In this document: positions 53,736 through 64,000 of the stretch, in pieces | Position numbering within the stretch: position 1 is the first letter of the stretch | Layout of the letters: each line of letters opens with the position of its first letter | Assembly (NCBI GenBank): GCA_012064385.1 | Contig: QRDG01002511.1 | Coordinates: 310,001-374,000, forward strand | Reading direction: 5' to 3' | Source of the DNA: Puccinellia tenuiflora | Taxonomy: Eukaryota > Streptophyta > Magnoliopsida > Poales > Poaceae | DNA: 64,000 nucleotides | Position numbers and translations under genes: made by a program | Notes under the pieces: model-generated | Database searches by the model: none | Told to the model about the DNA's origin: nothing | Seen by the model: only the letters and a program-made list of their open reading frames with translations

Positions 53736-56700
53736 CGGTGTCATTGTATTTTCCCTTAGGGTTTATGACGAGGTCCACCAAAAATCCCGCAATTTCCTCT
53801 TGAAGCGCTACAAAGCGCTCCTTTGGTTGCAGTTTCCTCCGCATTTCATCCAACTATAAAAGAAGGAGATCAATATGAATATCAATCATCATAACAATAA
53901 TTATGAATGACACTCAACAATGGTAATAAAATAAAATTGTGAATATATTTGTTCACGTACCTCTATAAATTTCGATGTTTTCCGCTCACTGACCTCCTGG
54001 CGAATCCACTCGCAAACAAAGAATCCACACAAATTGGACCCCGATGGCTGCCTCTCGCACTTTACGAGAATAGAGTTCAATCAAATAATAATCAAGCATG
54101 ATATAATGGTATTGAAATTAGAATTAAATAGATGCGCGGACCTAGCTCGTACTACTTACCTTGACATAATGAAAACTAAGTATCTCTCTGAATTCACCTG
54201 TTGTACTCTTGGTGAATCTTTTCCAAACCCTGCCCGGCAAAAAAATGAATAAATGAGTTATTAGTTACTTGATATCTCGGGAAATGAACAATAAGAGACT
54301 AATATAGTGCGATAATGATTCAAATTACCTTTGGAGCGCATCTTTAATGATTTGGTACTTCTCTTCGGGTGTCGCCAATGAGTCGTGGAGTTCAACTCTT
54401 CCAGAGTCAACTTCAATGATTAGCAGAATGTAATGGAAGATGCGCACGTTTATATACGTCAGTAACTCATTAGTTACAATTAACATCGAGTAAGCAAAAA
54501 TTAATGTGTACAAGACAGTAATAGTCTTACTCGAAGTTGTAAGGAAACAATATCTTCTTTTTGTAATGTTGCCTCCGTATGAACCTTAGCAAGTTGTCCT
54601 CCGTTTCCTGGGCGAACTCTAGTAGCAATTTTTGATTAATTCGTCAACGAACCCAATGTCAAAGATTCCTTTTTGGTCATATTCATGACTCTTCATTCTG
54701 CATAATAGCGTAGTGAGCATAATTATAGGCAATGAACGAGCTGCGCTACAGACTTTATTATGGAAATAAATGAATTGAATCACTTACAGACAATAGGTAC
54801 TGATGATACTCAAGTCGAGGGCGTCAAGCTTGCATAACATATAGAGTTCTTTAAGATAAATCGCAATCTGGTCTTTACCAATGTAATGCTCTTCTGTAAC
54901 TTTCACAAGGATCATTTTTCGCCCTTCCTTTGTGATTTCCATGTACCAGTTATGCAGTATTCGCATTTGTGTTGGTAGAAGATTGATCTGATCAGGTGGC
55001 ACCAGAGACTTCACGTATTCTTATTTCCATACTTCTTCCAACGTAGGCCCCATATCTCCGCCGAGTATTCCCATTTCCAGTTGAGAAAGAGAAATACCAG
55101 CTTCTGCAGCAAATTTCGCCCTCATACTAGGTGGTACAGCTGCAATGTCCGCCGCGAAGCCCTGATTAGTGGGTAACACCTTGAGCGGGGAGATCGACTG
55201 TTTTGCCTGTTGTCCGAGCTGCGCAACGTCTCTTTTCCCACTGGCACTACTACTTTTCGTCGTGCAGGAGCTAACTCTCCTCATACATCGCAAATAGTCA
55301 TCAGGCTTATTTATCTCAAATTGCGATGGCTGCTCAAGAAAGTCCTTAGCGCACTTTCGGCTTCCGGCTTAAATGTTTGCTTTGCCTCGGGCTTTTTCGG
55401 TGCATACTGTCTTTTCACCTCGGCATCCATGATCACGACGTTTTCCTTAACAGTCTAGTCGTAAGCTCGGATGAGAGGAGCCGGCGGTCCTTTTGGGAGG
55501 GGCTCCTGTCGGGGTCCGTGTCGGTTACCCATCGAAAACGAAGCGGTGTGCTTCCTCTTTTCCTCTGAGCCTTAGTGAGCGGAGGCGGCGGAGTCAACTG
55601 AGGAGTCGGGTGATACGGCGGCGGAGATCGAGATGGACTCGTGTTGTGGTGGTCGTCCCTCTCGTCATCATGTGGACTTGGAGGTGGTGATTCGCGACTC
55701 GGAGGAGACGATGGTGGCCTTTGCGCCGAGTCTGGAAACACGATGTATTTCTTGCGCCACAGAATGATACCACCCCTGACGTCTCCCAGTGTCCTCTCAT
55801 CATCACCTCCAGGGATGTCAAGCTCGAGTGATTCATATCCCAGTACGAGTTGATCCACGCCGACACGACCATAGCCATCTGGAATCTCATTGCAATGCCA
55901 CCGTGTTGTAGATTCACAACTTAAAGCATAGTCGTCAGCCGCCTTCAAGGATAAGTTCCTCACTCCAACATGTAGCTCACAAGGTGTCTTCTCCCTGATA
56001 TCATCCACGGGGTAGCGATCAATTGGTGCCTCATCAGCACCGACCCCCGTGGAAGCCACGCTGCTTCTCCGCTGAGATGGGTCCCCTTGACTATCTTGCA
56101 GCAGTTGATGAGTTAGCCCTTGCTCGCGCAATTCCTCTATTTGCTTCTGTTGGTTCTTCACGATAGCAAGTATTTCCTCGTTCTGTTTTTCCAGGTTGTT
56201 CTACCGGCCTTCCTCCTCCTGCTCCCTCCTCTTCTTTGCTCTCGCTCGGCTTCTATAAGATTGACGGTCGGTCCTCGGGAAACCCAATCTTCCACGGCAC
56301 ATCTGGTCCAAACCCTCGTGTTCTTCCTGATTTTTTAGGATTCCCGAGGGCCTTTGTCAGCTCGTCGTTCTCTCTGTCGGGAATAAACTTTCCCTCTTGA
56401 ACCTCGGCGATTGCTTGAACAATTGCTTTCTAGGATATAGAATTTTTTTCTTTTCATCATTTTTTAACTCCCCTATTTCCATGTCATACTCCGCCCCATG
56501 CCCAAGTATCCAATTTCTTACCCTATGGGGCCAGGACTCTGTAGCTAGAATGATCCCTTTTTCGTGCATGGCGGCCTCAGTTTGATCCCACTTAGGCTCG
56601 GCAGTTCTGTAGCCACCTGTCCCCATCTTATGGTGATATTTCTTTTTCTTTGCATTTTCCTTATTCTTTTCCGACCTTTGCCTAGCTAGTTCTGAATTCT

Positions 56701-57433
56701 TGTACTCCAGAAATGAGTCCCAGTGAGCCCGCTGCCACTCTAGTGTGCTAGTGAAATCTGGAGCTTTTTTATCTTTGACATATGCACGGTATAATTTGTT
56801 CTTGTACTTATTGAATTGTTCAGCCATCTTCTTAAGAGCGAAATGTTTGACTGCGGCCCTCATGGCTTTTGGCTTTGCTTCATCATCTTCGAAGACTGGT
56901 AGGGTGAAATATGCAATTAGCTTGTTCCAAATATCATCTTTCGATCTGTCGTCGACATAACTAACTCCCTCTAACTTTTTTGGCTTATGCCATTCCTGAA
57001 CGCTGATCGCGACGTTGTCCCTAACAACAACTCCGCATTGATGCACAAACTTATTTGCGTTCGTCTTGGGAAGCAACGGTTTGCCCTATGAAGAGACGAC
57101 CTCGTTATGAGATGCTCATCTTTGTCCATCCCTTTGGCATGGTGAGGTCTAAAATAAGAAACATTTGTTAATACATATATATACAATCTATTATTGCATC
57201 TGATCAACAGAGGCTTAATATACCTCGCCAGACTGCGGATGTCCACCAGCTTGCGAGTCGTCATCGCACTCGATGCTCGTTTGCGCTTCGTCTTCCAGCT
57301 CCATTCCCTGACCGGACTCGTTCAAAAATTGTGAGTCGTCTTCTGCTCCGATGTCTTCTGCTCCACCGACCTCGGATTGCCGTACAATGGCAAAAATGTC
57401 TTCTTCATTGTCTCTGCTATTGAAGTGATCCAT
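53735..57433 (-). pseudogene. CACTA second gene: Transposase_24 plus Ulp1 (C48) protease
   Basis: Minus-strand exons: the start MDHFNSRDNEEDIFAIVRQS (57433-57215), then the Transposase_24 region (57076-56357: NVAISVQEWHKPK, WNKLIAYFTLP, ALKKMAEQFNKYKNKLYRAY, RAHWDSFLEYKNSE), an acidic/serine/proline linker (56161-55433), and a QLGQQAKQSISPLKVL segment (55293-55021). The protease follows: LVPPDQINLLPTQMRILHNW (55014-54784), the His box FHYILLIIEVDSGRVELHDSL (54513-54325) and the Cys box NLCGFFVCEWIR (54060-53950), with a last exon ending near 53735. The H-D-C triad of Ulp1 cysteine proteases is present. Its role in CACTA elements is not established. Exon joints were not verified, so intactness is uncertain. 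Confidence 0.65.
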
Positions 57434-57657
57434 TGCTTAACTATTACAAAAGTAAAATAAAGCAATGTTAGCATTAGCCGAATAATTCAAAGTAGGGAAC
57501 ATTGTTTTCCTCATTTTACAAAAGCAATATTGATCAAATATTCAAAAGTATCACTAATACATATAGAATAATCCAGTTACATAGCTCGGGTCCATTTTTA
57601 TTTAACCCTAATACATCACGAATAATATCACTAATACATCTCCCATGCATGAAGATT

Positions 57658-58008
57658 TCAAACTAACTTCGACCGTTTCCTGAGCCGTCGGCGCTGCGCA
57701 TCCAAAGAGAAGGAACCCTCACGGTCATAACTCACATGATAAGGAACCCTCTGAAGAAACGACCAGCTATTGCTATAATGCCTATCCAATAGATACATGT
57801 AGCGACGGACGTGCTCGTCCTCCTCCCTGATACGGCGACGTACCACCTCCTCGGGGACCGGCTCCCTCTGCACCGAGCGTGTCCCACTGCGACTGCCAGC
57901 AAAGAAGATCGGGTCGATGACATCACCCGGATTCCTCACCAAGTTGCGCAGTCCCGGAAGGTAGCACCTCCCAGTGCTAGACCGGCGGAGCCCAGTCCCG
58001 CACATCAC
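57658..58008 (-). CDS. Arginine-rich ORF upstream of the CACTA second gene
   Basis: A frame of 116 residues contains REEDEHVRRYMYLLDRHYSN, then SWSFLQRVPYHVSYDREG, and ends RRRLRKRSKLV. It lies just upstream of the ATG at 57433 in the same direction and may be an upstream exon or a separate small ORF of the element. The family is not recognised. Confidence 0.35.
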   Translation of the reverse strand: MMCGTGLRRSSTGRCYLPGLRNLVRNPGDVIDPIFFAGSRSGTRSVQREPVPEEVVRRRIREEDEHVRRYMYLLDRHYSNSWSFLQRVPYHVSYDREGSFSLDAQRRRLRKRSKLV

Positions 58009-58109
58009 CCCTCTGGTTCAACAAGGGACATCGTCGCCGAGAACAATAAACTAAAAACACCTAAGTCAAAATTTCTATTTCTACACTAAAAAGTACTAAG
58101 TAATACTAC

Positions 58110-58490
58110 AAAGTACTAATTAGGGTTATTAAAAATTAGGTTAGATAATTAGTGTTAGCAAAAATTATCCTTGAAGTTAGCAAAAAATTAGGTTAAAAAC
58201 TAGTGTTAACAAAATTATCCTAATTAGGTTAGCAGAATTGGGAAAGATTCCATGAGCTGTCAAATTAGAAACCCCTATGGAATTACATATGATGTCGGAC
58301 ATCATATGTAATCCTATTAGGGGCTTCTAATTTGACAGCTCATGGAATCTTTCCAATTTTCTAACCCAATTTTCTGCTAACACTAATTTTCGAACCCAAT
58401 TTTTGCTAACACTATTTTTTGCAAATTTTTGTTAACACTAGTTTTCTGACCCAATTTTCTGCTAACACTAATTTCTAACCCAATTTCTAA
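58110..58490. repeat. Large palindrome with nearly perfect 59-bp core arms
   Basis: Arms 58238-58296 and 58298-58356 are complementary apart from a few differences, with a single base (58297) at the centre (CATATGATGTC-G-GACATCATATG). Outside the core, repeats of TAGTGTTAGCAAAAATT on the left mirror AATTTTTGCTAACACTA on the right, extending the inverted repeat to about 180 bp per arm with mismatches. Confidence 0.85.
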
Positions 58491-58679
58491 CTAGTATTAT
58501 TATGGGACTTATAGCATATTAATATTTCTAACTAGTAAATCGAACTAATTAACCACCTAAATCATCGAGCTAATAAATTTCAAACCTAATTTTTAAACCT
58601 AAATCGAAATTCAAACCTAATTTCAAACCTAAATTTCAAACACCTAACCTAAATTAAAACCTAAATTAAACTAATAACC

Positions 58680-58990
58680 GGCAGCGGGGAGGAGGGCTAG
58701 CCGTACCTAAACCAGCGGCGAGGGGGAGGAAGAGGGCTGCGGTGGCGCCGGCACGAGCTCTGGGCGGCGGGGAGGAGGGCGCGCAGGGGGCAGGGCGGCC
58801 GCGTCGGCGGAGCTCGGGGCGGCGGGGAGGAGGGCGCACGGGGGGGGGGGGGGCAGGGCCGCCGCGGGCTTGGGAGAGGAGGCCGCAGGCTCGGGAGGGA
58901 GGCCGCGGGCTCGAGGAGGTCTTCGGCGGCAGGGGGTTCGCCGGCGCCGGGGAGGAGGCGGCTCGGGCAGCCTGACGGCGTCGTCTCGTG
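58680..58990 (-). promoter_or_regulatory. GC-rich leader or promoter block inside the CACTA
   Basis: Strong GC enrichment with repeated GGCGGGGAGGAGGGCG and a run of 14 G (58840-58853), between AT-rich sequence and subterminal-type repeats. It is consistent with the 5' leader of the second CACTA gene. The frames are low-complexity. Confidence 0.35.
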
Positions 58991-59310
58991 CGGCGGCGAC
59001 TCCTCCTTCTCTGTGTCCCGGTTCGTGGCTTGAACCGGGGAGGAGGGGTGGGTATTTATACCCAGGGACCTCTAGTCCCGGTTGGTGCCACGAACTGGGA
59101 CTAGAGGGTACCCTTTAGTCCCGGCTAGTGCCACGAACCGGGACTAGAGGTGTTTTCGGTGGGCCGAAAGGGCGCGCAAAAAAAACTCTCTAGTACCGGT
59201 TGGTTCCACGAACCGGGACTAGAGGTGTTTTTTTTGCGCGCAAAGGACCAATTTTTTTGAATTTGAATAACTTCTGCATATTTTTGAAATTGAATAACTT
59301 CTGCATATTT

Positions 59311-59606
59311 TTGAATCTGACAAAAATTTCAAAATAAAAAGTGTTTGAATTTAAATAAGTAATCCAAAACCTTTTTCTATTTTCCAAAATAATTATTCTA
59401 ACTATTCAAATTATTAACCATTTTGCCATTTTCAATTGAAAATGCATTAACTAATATTTTTTGAATCTGACAAAAATTTCAAAATGAAAAGTGTTTGAAT
59501 TTAAATAAGTAATCCAAAACCTTTTTCTGTTTCTAAAATAATTAAACATCCCTATTAAAAATATTAACCATTTTGCCATTTTCAATTAAAAATGTATTAC
59601 CGTCAT
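59311..59606. repeat. 150-bp tandem duplication
   Basis: TTGAATCTGACAAAAATTTC starts both copies (59311 and 59461), and ATTTAAATAAGTAATCCAAA and CCATTTTGCCATTTTC blocks recur at the same offset. Confidence 0.85.
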
Positions 59607-59649
59607 CAGTGCAGGTAGTATGCCCAATCAGGAAGAAGCACACGGATCG

Positions 59650-59770
59650 TGTGTTTCCTTCGAACGCTTGTGAGCCGTTAGATCAGCGGTGTGTTTCTTT
59701 CGAGCACTTGTGAGCCGTTGGATCAGTGGTGTGTTTCTTTCGAGTGCTTGTGAGTCGTTGGATCTCAAGC
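59650..59770. repeat. Three copies of a 41-bp unit
   Basis: GTGTGTTTCTTTCGAG, then YRCTTGTGAGCCGTTGGATC, occurs three times with few changes. Confidence 0.8.
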
Positions 59771-59927
59771 AGAAGATAAGGCACACATATCAACGCTCCT
59801 TTAGTCCCGGTTCCAGCTACCAACCGGGACTAAATTAAGGTGAAGAGTTGCCCTGATCTTTTAGCTATAAATACCCACCATGAGGAGGAAGAGGGAGAAC
59901 AAGAGCACGGCAACAGCAGAAAGAGAA

Positions 59928-60207
59928 GACAGAGGACTCCTCTATGCACGAGCTTCTCGAAGATGTCGTTAGGCAGTGACCTATGACATCTTTGAGGGGC
60001 TCGGCATGGAAGCATTCTCTCAGTGCTAAGAGGGTTCATACTGTAGTCAAGCTAGCCGGAAAGCAAAGACAGAGGACTCCTCTATGCACGAGCTTCTCAA
60101 AGATGTTGTTGGGCAGTGACCTATGACATCTTCGAGGGGCTCGACATAGAAGCGTTCTCTTAGTGCTAAGAGGGTTCATACTGTAGTCAAGCTAGTCCGG
60201 AAGGCAA
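59928..60207. repeat. 140-bp tandem duplication
   Basis: Both copies start GACAGAGGACTCCTCTATGC (59928, 60068) and end with GTTCATACTGTAGTCAAGCT. A third partial start is at about 60208 (GACAGAGGACATCTC). It is noncoding or a fossil of a plus-strand fragment. Confidence 0.85.
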
Positions 60208-60521
60208 AGACAGAGGACATCTCTATATAGAAATCCTTCAGTTCATCGACCGAATACAAATCATTCGGATTCACTGCATACAAAAAATGGTGCAGTTACA
60301 TAAAAGGTTTAATACATTATTACACATCACTAACATCCCTATCTAGTGTTTGGGTTTTTTCTGCGCCGTAACTGTGGAGCATCTGCATTAATTAACAGGA
60401 GACTTGAGTCATCCTTCACTTCGAAGGGCGGAATTTCATGAAACTTATCATAATCTTCTGACATGTCTGTCTTGTCCTCCACTCCCACGATGTTTCTTTT
60501 ACCTGAAAGAACTATGTGGCA

Positions 60522-63500
60522 CTATGGGTTATCGTCTGATGTATTCTTTTGCTTATTTTTTCTCGGTTTGGTAGACATGTCCTTCACATAGAAAACCTGA
60601 GCCACATCATTGGCTAAGACGAATGGTTCGTCTAAGTACGCAGGATTGTTGAGGTCCACTGTTATCATTCCGTACTGCTCATCTACCTTTAACCCGCCTG
60701 CTGTCAGCTTGACCCATTTGCACCGAAACACGGGGACCTTAAAAGTAGGTTCCATAGTCAAGTTCCCATATCTCCTCTATGTAACTGTAGTATGTGTCCT
60801 TTGACCCATTGTTGTTTGTTGCATCAAAGCGGACACCACTGTTTTGGTTGGTGCTCTTTTTATCTTGGGCGAACATGTAAAATGTATTCCCATTTATCTC
60901 GTACCCTTGGAAAGTCCATATAGTCGAAGATGGTGACCTGGACAACAAGTACAGCTGATCTTCAACAGTGTTGTTATTGCTGAGATGTGTTTGCAACCAA
61001 CCGCCGAAAGTCTCCATGTGTTCATGTCTAATCCAGGAGTCAGGCTTCCCCGGGTTGTTGAAGCGTACAATATTCTTGTGTTCCTCGATATACGGAGCCG
61101 CCAAGGTGGAATTCTGTAGAACTGTGTACTGCGCTTGAGTGAAAGAATGCCCGTCCCCCATATTATTGATTTTCTTCCTAGAGTGCCTTTTCCACTCAGT
61201 CTCCCCTCATGACGCGATTCGGGAAGACCAATCGACTTAATGTCGGGAATAAAGTCAACACAAAACTCAATGACCTCCTCTGTTCCATAGCCTTTGGAGA
61301 TGCTTCCTTCTAGCCTAGCACGGTTATGAACATATTTCTTCAAGACTCCCATGAACCTCTCAAAGGGGAACATATTGTGTAAAAATACAGAACCTAGAAT
61401 GGTAATCTCTTCGACTAGGTGAACTAGGATATGCGTCATAATATTGAAGAAGGATGGTGGGAACACCAACTCAAAACTAACGAGACATTGAACCACATCC
61501 CTCTGTAACCTTGGTAGAATTTCTAGATCGATTATCTTCTGAGAAATTGCATTGAGAAAATGCACATAGCTTCACAATGGGTAGTCGAACATTTTTCGGT
61601 AGAATCCCCCGCAATGCAACTAGAAGCAATTGAGTCATAAGCACGTGGCAGTCATGAGACTTTAGGTTCTGCAATTTTTTCTCGGCCATATTTATTATTC
61701 CCTTTATATTCGACGAGAAGCCAGACGGGACCTTCATACTGCTCAGGACTTCAAAAAATATTTCCTTCTCTTCTTTGGTAAGAGCGTAGCTGGCAGGACT
61801 TAGACGTCCTTTATCCGTCTTCATTGGATGCAGGTCGTATGGGTCTTTCATACGTTGCTGGTCCTGCCGTGCTTCCGGCGTATCTTTTGTCTTCCCATAC
61901 ACGCCCAAATGGCCTAGCAGGTTCACGCAAAGATTCTTCATCACGTGCATCACATCGATTGCAGAGCGGAACTCTAGGACTTTCCAATAGGGTAGCTCCC
62001 AAAATATTGATTTCTTCTTGTACATGGCCGCGTGTCCGGTGGCGTCATTCCGAACAGATTGACCGCTCGGACCCTTTTCAAAGATCACTTCTAGATCCTT
62101 GACCATACCAAATATATCATCACCAGTACGGTGGACAGGCTTCCTCTGATGCTCTGCCATACCTTTGAAATGCTTTCATTTCTTTCTTACGGGATGCCTG
62201 GGCGGAAGAAATCGACGAATGCCCAGGTACACAACCTTCTTACATTTATCCAAATATGTACTATCAGTCTCATCTAAACAGTGCGTGCATGCATTGTATC
62301 CCTTGTTTGTCTATCCTGAAAGGTTACTAAGAGCAGGCCAATCATTAATGGTTACGAAGAGCAGCGCTCGTAGGTCAAATAGCTCCTATTTGTGCTCATC
62401 CCACACACGTACACCTTTTTCACCCCACAACTGTAAAAGTTCTTCAACTAGTGGCTTTAGGTACACATCAATGTCGTTGCCGGGTTGCTTCGGGCCTTGG
62501 ATCAGCACTGGCATCATAATGAACTTCCGCTTCATGCACAACCAAGGAGGAAGGTTATAGATACATAGAGTTACATGCCAGGTGCTATGACTGCAGCTCT
62601 GCTCCCCAAAAAGATTCATGCCATCTGTACTTAGACCAAACCTTAAGTTTCTTGCGTCATCTGCAAAGTCCTTGTACTCTCTATCGATTTTTCTCCACTG
62701 CGACCCATTAGCGGGGTGTCTCAACATCTCGTCTTTCTTGCGGTCTTCTTTCTGCCATCGCAACAACTTGGCATGTTCTTTGTTTCTGAACAAACGTTTC
62801 AACCGTGGTATTATAGGAGCATACCACATCACCTTGGCAGGAACCCTCTTCCTGGGGGGCTGGCCCTCAACATCACCAGGGTCATCTCGTCTGATCTTAT
62901 ACCGCAATGCACCGCATACCGGGCATTCATTCTTATTCTCATACTCCTCACCGCGGTAGAGGATGCAGTCATTAATGCATGCATGTATCTTCTGCACATC
63001 TAATCCTAGAGGGCAGAGAACCTTCTTTGCTTTATACGTACTGTCAGGCAATTCGTTATCCTTTGCAAGCTTCTTCTTCATTATTTTCAGTAACTTCTCA
63101 AATCCCTTGTCAGATAAAACAGTCTCTGCCTTCCATTGCAGCAATTCCAGTGTGGTACCGAGCTTTGTGTTGCCATCTTCGCAAGTTGGGTACAACTTTT
63201 TTTTGTGATCCTCTAACATGCGCTCCAACTTCAACTTCTCATTTGCACTTTCTGATTCTCTCTGTGCATCAACGATGGCCCGACGAAGATCATCATCTAA
63301 CATGGGCTCATCTGGTGCCTCTTCATCTTCAGCTTCCCCCCTTGCATTGCCACCGTATTCAGGGAACATAGAATAGTTTTCATCGTTCTCTTCTTCTTCG
63401 TTGTCTTCCATCATTACCCCTCTTTCTCCGTGCTTGGTCCAACAATTATAGCCGGACACGAAACCGGACTGAATCAGGTGGATGTGAAGGGTTTTTGAGG

Positions 63501-63705
63501 AAAAATAATCCTTCTCATTCTGACAGACACGACATGGACAACACATAAAACCATTCCGCGTGTTTGACTCAGCCACATTGAGAAAAGAACGCACGCTGTT
63601 GTGATGAAAACGCGTCACACGAACACGTCCTTGTGTACCCACGATGCCGGGGGAGATACTCCGCAACTCACCCCACGGGAGACCGATTCGAGGCGCGATA
63701 CGCAA
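60522..63705 (-). pseudogene. CACTA Tnp2 transposase with three stops and frameshifts
   Basis: Tnp2 is the CACTA transposase. Domain order on the minus strand: N-terminal zinc-finger region (MCCPCRVCQNEKDY, YNCWTKHGE; 63580-63430), an acidic linker, the Transposase_21 core (CINDCILYRGEEYENKNECP, FADDARNLRFGLSTDGMNLF; 62390-63050). The core continues through stops at 62388-62386 (TAG), 62313-62311 (TAG) and 62178-62176 (TGA) to GMAEHQRKPVHRTGDDI and IDVMHVMKNLCVNLLG. After a frameshift near 61570 comes DUF4218 (MTHILVHLVEEITILGSVFL, FMGVLKKYVHNRA). After another near 61170, the region to GYEINGNTFYMFAQDKKS follows, and after a third near 60745 DUF4216 (VPVFRCKWVKL, DEPFVLANDVAQVFYVKD). Its first 35 or so residues come from foreign leader DNA. 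Confidence 0.85.
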
Positions 63706-64000
63706 GACAATGAACCGGTACTTTTCGAACCAGACGCCCAGTACCTCGGGAGGGACCCCGTCGGAGGTGGCCAGCGACGATTGGCTGAGTTAAACCGGAT
63801 TGGACCGCTCTCAACTCGATTGTCGATATTCGTCGAACTCTCGCAAAGTCGCCGAACAACGGAAGCAGAAACAAGGGTTTGAGGGTAAAAGGTAGGGTTT
63901 GTATTGATTGTCGATTGTTTTCTTAATTTCAATCGGCCGTCACCTCCTACATATATATAGTGAGGCGGCTGGACTTTCCGTACAAGCAATTGTACTTCTA
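63611..64000 (-). mobile_element. LTR-retrotransposon leader-like fragment
   Basis: Minus-strand text ATATATATGTAGGAGGTGAC...CTCCGACGGGGTCCC...GGGGTGAGTTGCGGAGTATC resembles the LTR end/leader of Triticeae copia elements, as I remember it. It replaces the 5' end of the CACTA element and continues beyond the window. No primer-binding site was found. Confidence 0.4.

Larger units (their letters stand above)
53107..63610 (-). mobile_element. CACTA (En/Spm) transposon, 5'-truncated
   Basis: The 3' terminus CACTAGTGGAGAAAGAGCC starts at 53107. Subterminal repeats of the type GGGACTAGAG / CTCTAGTCCC fill 53123-53735 and recur at 59040-59240 and 59795-59840. The minus strand carries a Tnp2 transposase gene (63600-60522) and a second gene with Transposase_24 and Ulp1-protease domains (57433-53735), the pair found in many grass CACTA families. 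The 5' TIR is not seen. Subterminal-type repeats between the two genes leave open that two elements are joined here. Confidence 0.8.

Noticed and set aside
53531..53859. Plus-strand frames in the CACTA subterminal repeats (PGLEP repeats)
   Set aside because: They are products of the 42-bp repeat and overlap the end of the protease exon on the other strand.
58742..59118. Glycine/arginine-rich frames at the GC-rich block
   Set aside because: They are low-complexity frames over a G-run and GGCGGGGAGG repeats, more likely leader DNA of the CACTA gene.
1..64000. tRNA, rRNA, snoRNA or miRNA genes
   Set aside because: None could be supported by eye. The palindromes found fit MITEs or foldback elements better than miRNA precursors, and a structure search would be needed.

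Overview
The window looks like intergenic DNA from a large grass genome, most likely a Triticeae cereal (wheat, barley or Aegilops type). The basis is recognition of its repeat families rather than a database search: a 1.7-kb BARE-1/Angela-type copia LTR, L1-like LINEs with stem-loop 3' ends, a CACTA transposon with the Tnp2 plus Ulp1-protease gene pair, Stowaway and Tourist-like MITEs, a MULE, and a Tekay/RIRE2/Grande-like gypsy element with antisense genes. There is no prokaryotic signature, no CRISPR and no RNA gene that I could support. One undetermined base (n) lies at 16802.

Layout, left to right. 1-1231 holds gypsy fragments and LTR-like DNA. 1232-2934 is a solo copia LTR with a perfect target-site duplication (TSD). 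3165-3461 is a short ORF of unknown nature. 4045-4285 is a LINE tail. 4714-5513 is a Tourist/Harbinger-type element. 5640-7145 is GC-rich repeat DNA split by a 130-bp solo LTR (6131-6260). 7360-9397 is a second element with Harbinger-like termini holding a LINE fragment. 10000-11959 is a Pack-MULE-like element. 12503-12977 is a Stowaway with a second MITE inside. 12978-16790 is AT-rich and gene-poor. 16803-22447 is a decayed LINE inserted in a glutamine-amidotransferase gene, whose 3' half survives at 22450-23025 as a relic lacking both catalytic residues. 23670-23981 is a foldback MULE-MITE. 24631-25254 is a Harbinger transposase relic. 25262-29500 is a minus-strand LINE with a large internal deletion. 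29945-32359 is a truncated MULE transposase gene.

33227-46140 is a minus-strand gypsy element with one LTR, a broken gag-pol, two spliced-looking antisense genes (34635-38305), and a 17-copy minisatellite whose unit carries a copy of the element's polypurine-tract motif. 46141-48974 is AT-rich.

The only two convincing host genes sit together on the minus strand: a secreted eight-cysteine defensin-like peptide (48975-49297, one intron) and an intronless DUF688-type protein (50430-51563). From 53107 to about 63610 lies a minus-strand CACTA element inserted in a LINE tail (52727-53106). Its Tnp2 gene is broken by three in-frame stops and several frameshifts and its 5' end is replaced by LTR-retrotransposon leader DNA. 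A large, nearly perfect palindrome sits between its two genes.

The window therefore records nested insertion and decay around a two-gene island. The features most worth following are the polypurine-motif minisatellite, the antisense genes of the gypsy element, the CACTA palindrome, the pseudoenzyme relic, the Pack-MULE-like capture and the defensin-like gene.
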